From Massilia sp. PDC64 (GTDB lineage: Bacteria > Pseudomonadota > Gammaproteobacteria > Burkholderiales > Burkholderiaceae_D): 64,000 bases of DNA. The position numbers and the translations under genes were made by a program. The notes under the pieces were generated by a model. The model was not told the DNA's origin, made no database searches, and saw nothing but the letters and a program-made list of their open reading frames with translations. The DNA lies in contig NZ_FMZS01000005.1 of assembly GCF_900101265.1 (NCBI RefSeq), positions 310,001 to 374,000 of the forward strand. The letters run 5' to 3'. Shown here piece after piece: positions 61,506-64,000 of this stretch (positions are counted from its first letter, which is position 1; every line of letters begins with the position of its first letter).

Positions 61506-62126
61506 CTATGGCGTTACGGTCAATCGGCCGAACACTTCCGCGAACGCCCGTCCTGCGGCCTCCGCCCTCGGCGCCCCGACATCGAACGTGCATCCGCGTA
61601 GCGCCGGCGCCGCCGCAAGGCCGGCCTGCGCCAGCATGTGCTCCGCGCGCAGCGCGCCCAGCATCCCGTCCAGCATGACGTTCTGCATATCGAGTGCCGC
61701 ATTGTCCGTGTGCCCGGCATCGAGCACGCTGGGTGCGAACGCCATCGACACGGCGCCGTAGCGGATCGCCTCGCGCATCGCCACGCGGCAGGCGCGCCGC
61801 AACATCTCGCCGTCCAGCTGCGCCGGATCGCCCATGCCGATCACCAGCACGGCGCGCGGCACCACGGCGGGCGGGGGCGATGTGATGAGCAGCGTCTCCA
61901 GCGGCTGCGCGCGGAATGCGCCGGCCGCGCGCAGGCGCGACAGGTGCCCGCCGAGCGCCTGGTCCAGGGCCAACAGGCCGCCGCTCATGCCGCCTTCCAT
62001 TTCGTGCTCGAACATGCAGGCGACGCTGAAGTCGACGTCGGCGCGGGACGGGCCCCAGGCCACGACGTCGAAGACGACGCCGTCAAAGGTGCCGATGGGC
62101 AGGCGGAGGGGAGAGGTATCGCTCAT
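61506..62126 (-). CDS. M17 leucyl-aminopeptidase N-domain-like protein without peptidase domain
   Basis: This 206-residue protein matches the macro-like N-terminal domain of M17 aminopeptidases (DFSVACMFEHEMEGGMSGGLLALDQALGGHLSRLRAAGAFRA; VLVIGMGDPAQLDGEMLRRAC). It ends where the zinc peptidase domain would begin. No frame for the catalytic domain follows, since the next DNA downstream is the unrelated accessory patch. It may be a stand-alone regulator/binding domain or the remains of a truncated pepA-like gene. It is divergent from the BASS transporter gene. Confidence 0.75.
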   Translation of the reverse strand: MSDTSPLRLPIGTFDGVVFDVVAWGPSRADVDFSVACMFEHEMEGGMSGGLLALDQALGGHLSRLRAAGAFRAQPLETLLITSPPPAVVPRAVLVIGMGDPAQLDGEMLRRACRVAMREAIRYGAVSMAFAPSVLDAGHTDNAALDMQNVMLDGMLGALRAEHMLAQAGLAAAPALRGCTFDVGAPRAEAAGRAFAEVFGRLTVTP

Positions 62127-62226
62127 GGTGGCGCAATGCTACTCCTGATCGCGCCGAGCCGCACCGGCCGAAGGTCAGGGCGGCGGACATATAATGTCGG
62201 ACCCATCAGACCAGGAGACCCACCGC

Positions 62227-63156
62227 GTGAACGTCATCGAAAAAGCCAGCGCCTTCGTCGGCAAGACCTTCTCGTTGTGGGTCCTCCTGTTTGCCGCCCT
62301 CGGATTCTTCGCGCCGCAGGCGTTCGTCGGGTATAAAACGTGGATCGCGCCGCTGCTGGGCATCGTCATGTTCGGCATGGGGCTGACCCTGTCCACGGAA
62401 GACTTCCGCGACGTGTTCCGGCGGCCGAAGGACGTGGCCATCGGCGTGGTCGGGCATTACCTCATCATGCCGGGGATCGCGTACGTGCTCGCCATCGCGC
62501 TGCGCCTGCCGCCGGAGATCGCGGTCGGCGTGATCCTCGTCGGCTGCTGCCCCAGCGGCACCGCGTCCAACGTGATGACGTTCCTGTCGCGCGGCGACGT
62601 GGCGCTCGGCGTGTCGATTGGGGCAGTGTCCACGCTGATCGCGCCGTTCGCCACGCCGGCGCTCGTGTCGCTGCTGGCGGGCGCGTGGATGCACATTAAT
62701 ACGACGTCCCTGTTCATGGACATCGTGCAGGTCGTGATCCTGCCGATCGCGCTGGGCATCGTGGCGAAAACCCTGTTCCGGCGCCAGGCCGCGGCCAGCG
62801 TGAAGGCGCTGCCGCTCGTGTCCACCGTGGCCATCGTGCTGATCATCGCGATCATCGTCGCGCTGAACCAGTCGAAACTGCTGACGAACGGCCTGCTGAT
62901 GTTCGCCGCGGTCATCCTGCACAACCTGCTGGGCTTCGCGCTCGGCTACCTGTTCGCGCGCGTGTTCGGCATGGACCTCGCCAAGCGCAAGGCCGTGATG
63001 TTCGAGACGGGGATGCAGAATTCTGGTCTCGGCGCCGCGCTGGCGGCCGCGCATTTCAGCCCGCTGGCGGCCGTGCCGAGCGCGTTGTTCAGCGTGTGGC
63101 ACAACCTGTCCGGATCCGCGCTGGCAACGTGGTTTGCCCGCAAGGACGACAAGTAG
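62227..63156 (+). CDS. BASS-family transporter (bile acid:sodium symporter/PanS-like)
   Basis: This 309-residue carrier has about ten membrane helices. Key segments are VMFGMGLTLSTEDF, GCCPSGTASNVMTFLSRGD (the crossover with conserved Pro/Gly and Asn) and FETGMQNSGLGAALAAAHF (the second crossover with Glu and Gln). It imports an organic anion such as pantoate or a keto acid with sodium. I choose the GTG at 62227 because AGGAG lies eight bases before it; an ATG at 62194 sits inside a TATAAT-like box. Confidence 0.9.
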   Translation: MNVIEKASAFVGKTFSLWVLLFAALGFFAPQAFVGYKTWIAPLLGIVMFGMGLTLSTEDFRDVFRRPKDVAIGVVGHYLIMPGIAYVLAIALRLPPEIAVGVILVGCCPSGTASNVMTFLSRGDVALGVSIGAVSTLIAPFATPALVSLLAGAWMHINTTSLFMDIVQVVILPIALGIVAKTLFRRQAAASVKALPLVSTVAIVLIIAIIVALNQSKLLTNGLLMFAAVILHNLLGFALGYLFARVFGMDLAKRKAVMFETGMQNSGLGAALAAAHFSPLAAVPSALFSVWHNLSGSALATWFARKDDK

Positions 63157-63234
63157 AGCCAGGGCAAGCGTGCACGGCCGGGTCGCGACTCCAGGATATA
63201 CTCGGCTCCGCCCGAGAATCGAAAGGAGAGCGGC

Positions 63235-64000
63235 GTGGCCAAGCGCCCCGGAATCTTTCCCACCTTTTTCCTGTCCGGTTTCGAATGCTCCACCTTCCTG
63301 TGGGGGAAGGAGCGCGTCCGCCGCAACCTGGTGGCGGAAACGGGACATGACCGCCATGCGGCCGAGGACTACGCGGGCCTGGCGCGCCTCGGCATCGCCG
63401 TCGCGCGCGAAGGCATTCCGTGGCCCCTGGTGGACAAGGGCGGCCGCTACGATTTTTCCGGCGTCGACCCGTACATCGCCGCGATGAACGCGGCCAAGGT
63501 CATCCCGATCTGGGACCTGTGCCACTACGGCTACCCGGACGATCTCGATCCGTTTTCCGATGCGTTCGTGGACCGGTTCGCCGCTTACTGCCGCGCGGCG
63601 GCCGAATACGTGGTGCCGAAGGTGCGCGGTCCGCACTTCTTCACGCCCATCAACGAGATCACCTTCTACTCGTTCTGCGGCGGCGAATGGGGCTGGGCGG
63701 CGCCGTACCGCTGCACGCGCGACGATCGGATGCGCCTGCGGCTGGCGCTGTGCCGCGCGGCGATCGCGGGCGTGAAGGCGATCCGGGAAGTCGACCCGGA
63801 TGCGCGCATGGTGCATGTCGATCCTCTGGTGCGCGTCGTCGCGCCGCGCGACCGTCCCGACCAGGTCGAGGCCGCGCGCCGCGAAACCGAAGTCGACACC
63901 TTCCTCGCCTGGGACATCCTGTATGGCCGCGAGCATCCGGAATTCGGCGGCGCGCCCGAGGTGCTGGACATCGTGGGCGCGAATTCGTATTCGTTCGGGC
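63235..64000 (+). CDS. GH1-like beta-glucosidase family protein, N-terminal part (runs off the window)
   Basis: A GTG at 63235 with AAAGGAGAG upstream opens a frame that is still open at base 64000, giving about 255 residues. The text FFLSGFECSTFLWGKERVRRNLV, IPIWDLCHYGYPDDLDPF and FFTPINEITFYSFCGGEWGW matches the GH1-like TIM barrel, with acid/base Glu in PINE. The catalytic nucleophile would lie past the window. Family members cleave beta-glycosides, but this divergent group is often of unknown substrate. It begins 78 bases after the BASS gene with no terminator between. Confidence 0.8.
   Translation, partial: MAKRPGIFPTFFLSGFECSTFLWGKERVRRNLVAETGHDRHAAEDYAGLARLGIAVAREGIPWPLVDKGGRYDFSGVDPYIAAMNAAKVIPIWDLCHYGYPDDLDPFSDAFVDRFAAYCRAAAEYVVPKVRGPHFFTPINEITFYSFCGGEWGWAAPYRCTRDDRMRLRLALCRAAIAGVKAIREVDPDARMVHVDPLVRVVAPRDRPDQVEAARRETEVDTFLAWDILYGREHPEFGGAPEVLDIVGANSYSFG

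Overview
The window reads as chromosomal DNA of a high-GC betaproteobacterium, most likely an Oxalobacteraceae member close to Massilia. This is inferred from gene content and order, from many LysR, GntR and TetR regulators, from TonB receptors and diguanylate cyclases, and from the strong GC bias that opens long false frames opposite real genes. I see no rRNA, tRNA, CRISPR array, transposase or prophage. Every gene-free stretch is shorter than 300 bases.

Layout. 1-9.3 kb: a LysR fragment divergent from an SDR, a large FAD oxidoreductase, a type II NADH dehydrogenase with a degenerate HAD protein and divergent LysR, a secreted peptidase-MA-like protein, and a ParD-like protein coupled to methionine aminopeptidase. 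9.3-14 kb: a chemoreceptor and a TPR-diguanylate cyclase. 13.1-20.5 kb: a LysR regulator and the glyoxylate route gcl-hyi-glxR-ttuD, a strong terminator, then pyk. 20.5-31 kb: a PEP-mutase-like enzyme, a UhpAB-like two-component pair divergent from a TonB receptor, AraC and MocR regulators, a coupled GGDEF/EAL pair, and a LysR. 31-39 kb: an enol-lactonase-like hydrolase, a GntR / TonB receptor / GH2 glycosidase set, and an MFS exporter with a divergent TetR. 39-44.6 kb: an orphan Y_Y_Y-type sensor kinase with a DUF1349-like partner, and a P450 coupled to a His-rich membrane protein. 44.6-53.8 kb: purine catabolism, with an M20 hydrolase, a UraD-AllC fusion, allantoinase PuuE and a GntR regulator on the minus strand, and HIU hydrolase, membrane urate oxidase PuuD, an NCS2 permease and a Tsx-like porin on the plus strand. 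53.9-60 kb: a lipoprotein joining a cysteine-less thioredoxin fold to a TonB C-domain, a hydrolase/FAD-monooxygenase pair, and a formate/nitrite channel with a PP2C-Ser/Thr kinase fusion. 60-61.5 kb: a lower-GC accessory patch with an integron-type attC site. 61.5-64 kb: an M17 N-domain orphan, a BASS transporter and a truncated glycosidase.

How it fits together. The purine block takes xanthine or urate across both membranes and oxidises and hydrolyses it through HIU, OHCU, allantoin and allantoate. The end product of that route is glyoxylate. The gcl operon, 30 kb away, condenses glyoxylate to tartronate semialdehyde and feeds it via glycerate to 2-phosphoglycerate. pyk then completes the path to pyruvate. 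The ureidoglycine/ureidoglycolate steps are not recognisable here.

Most interesting items: the solitary attC with its candidate cassette gene (60829-61246), the ParD-like/MAP pair with an operator over its own start, the P450/membrane-protein pair, the thioredoxin-TonB lipoprotein, and two promoters that predict leaderless mRNAs.
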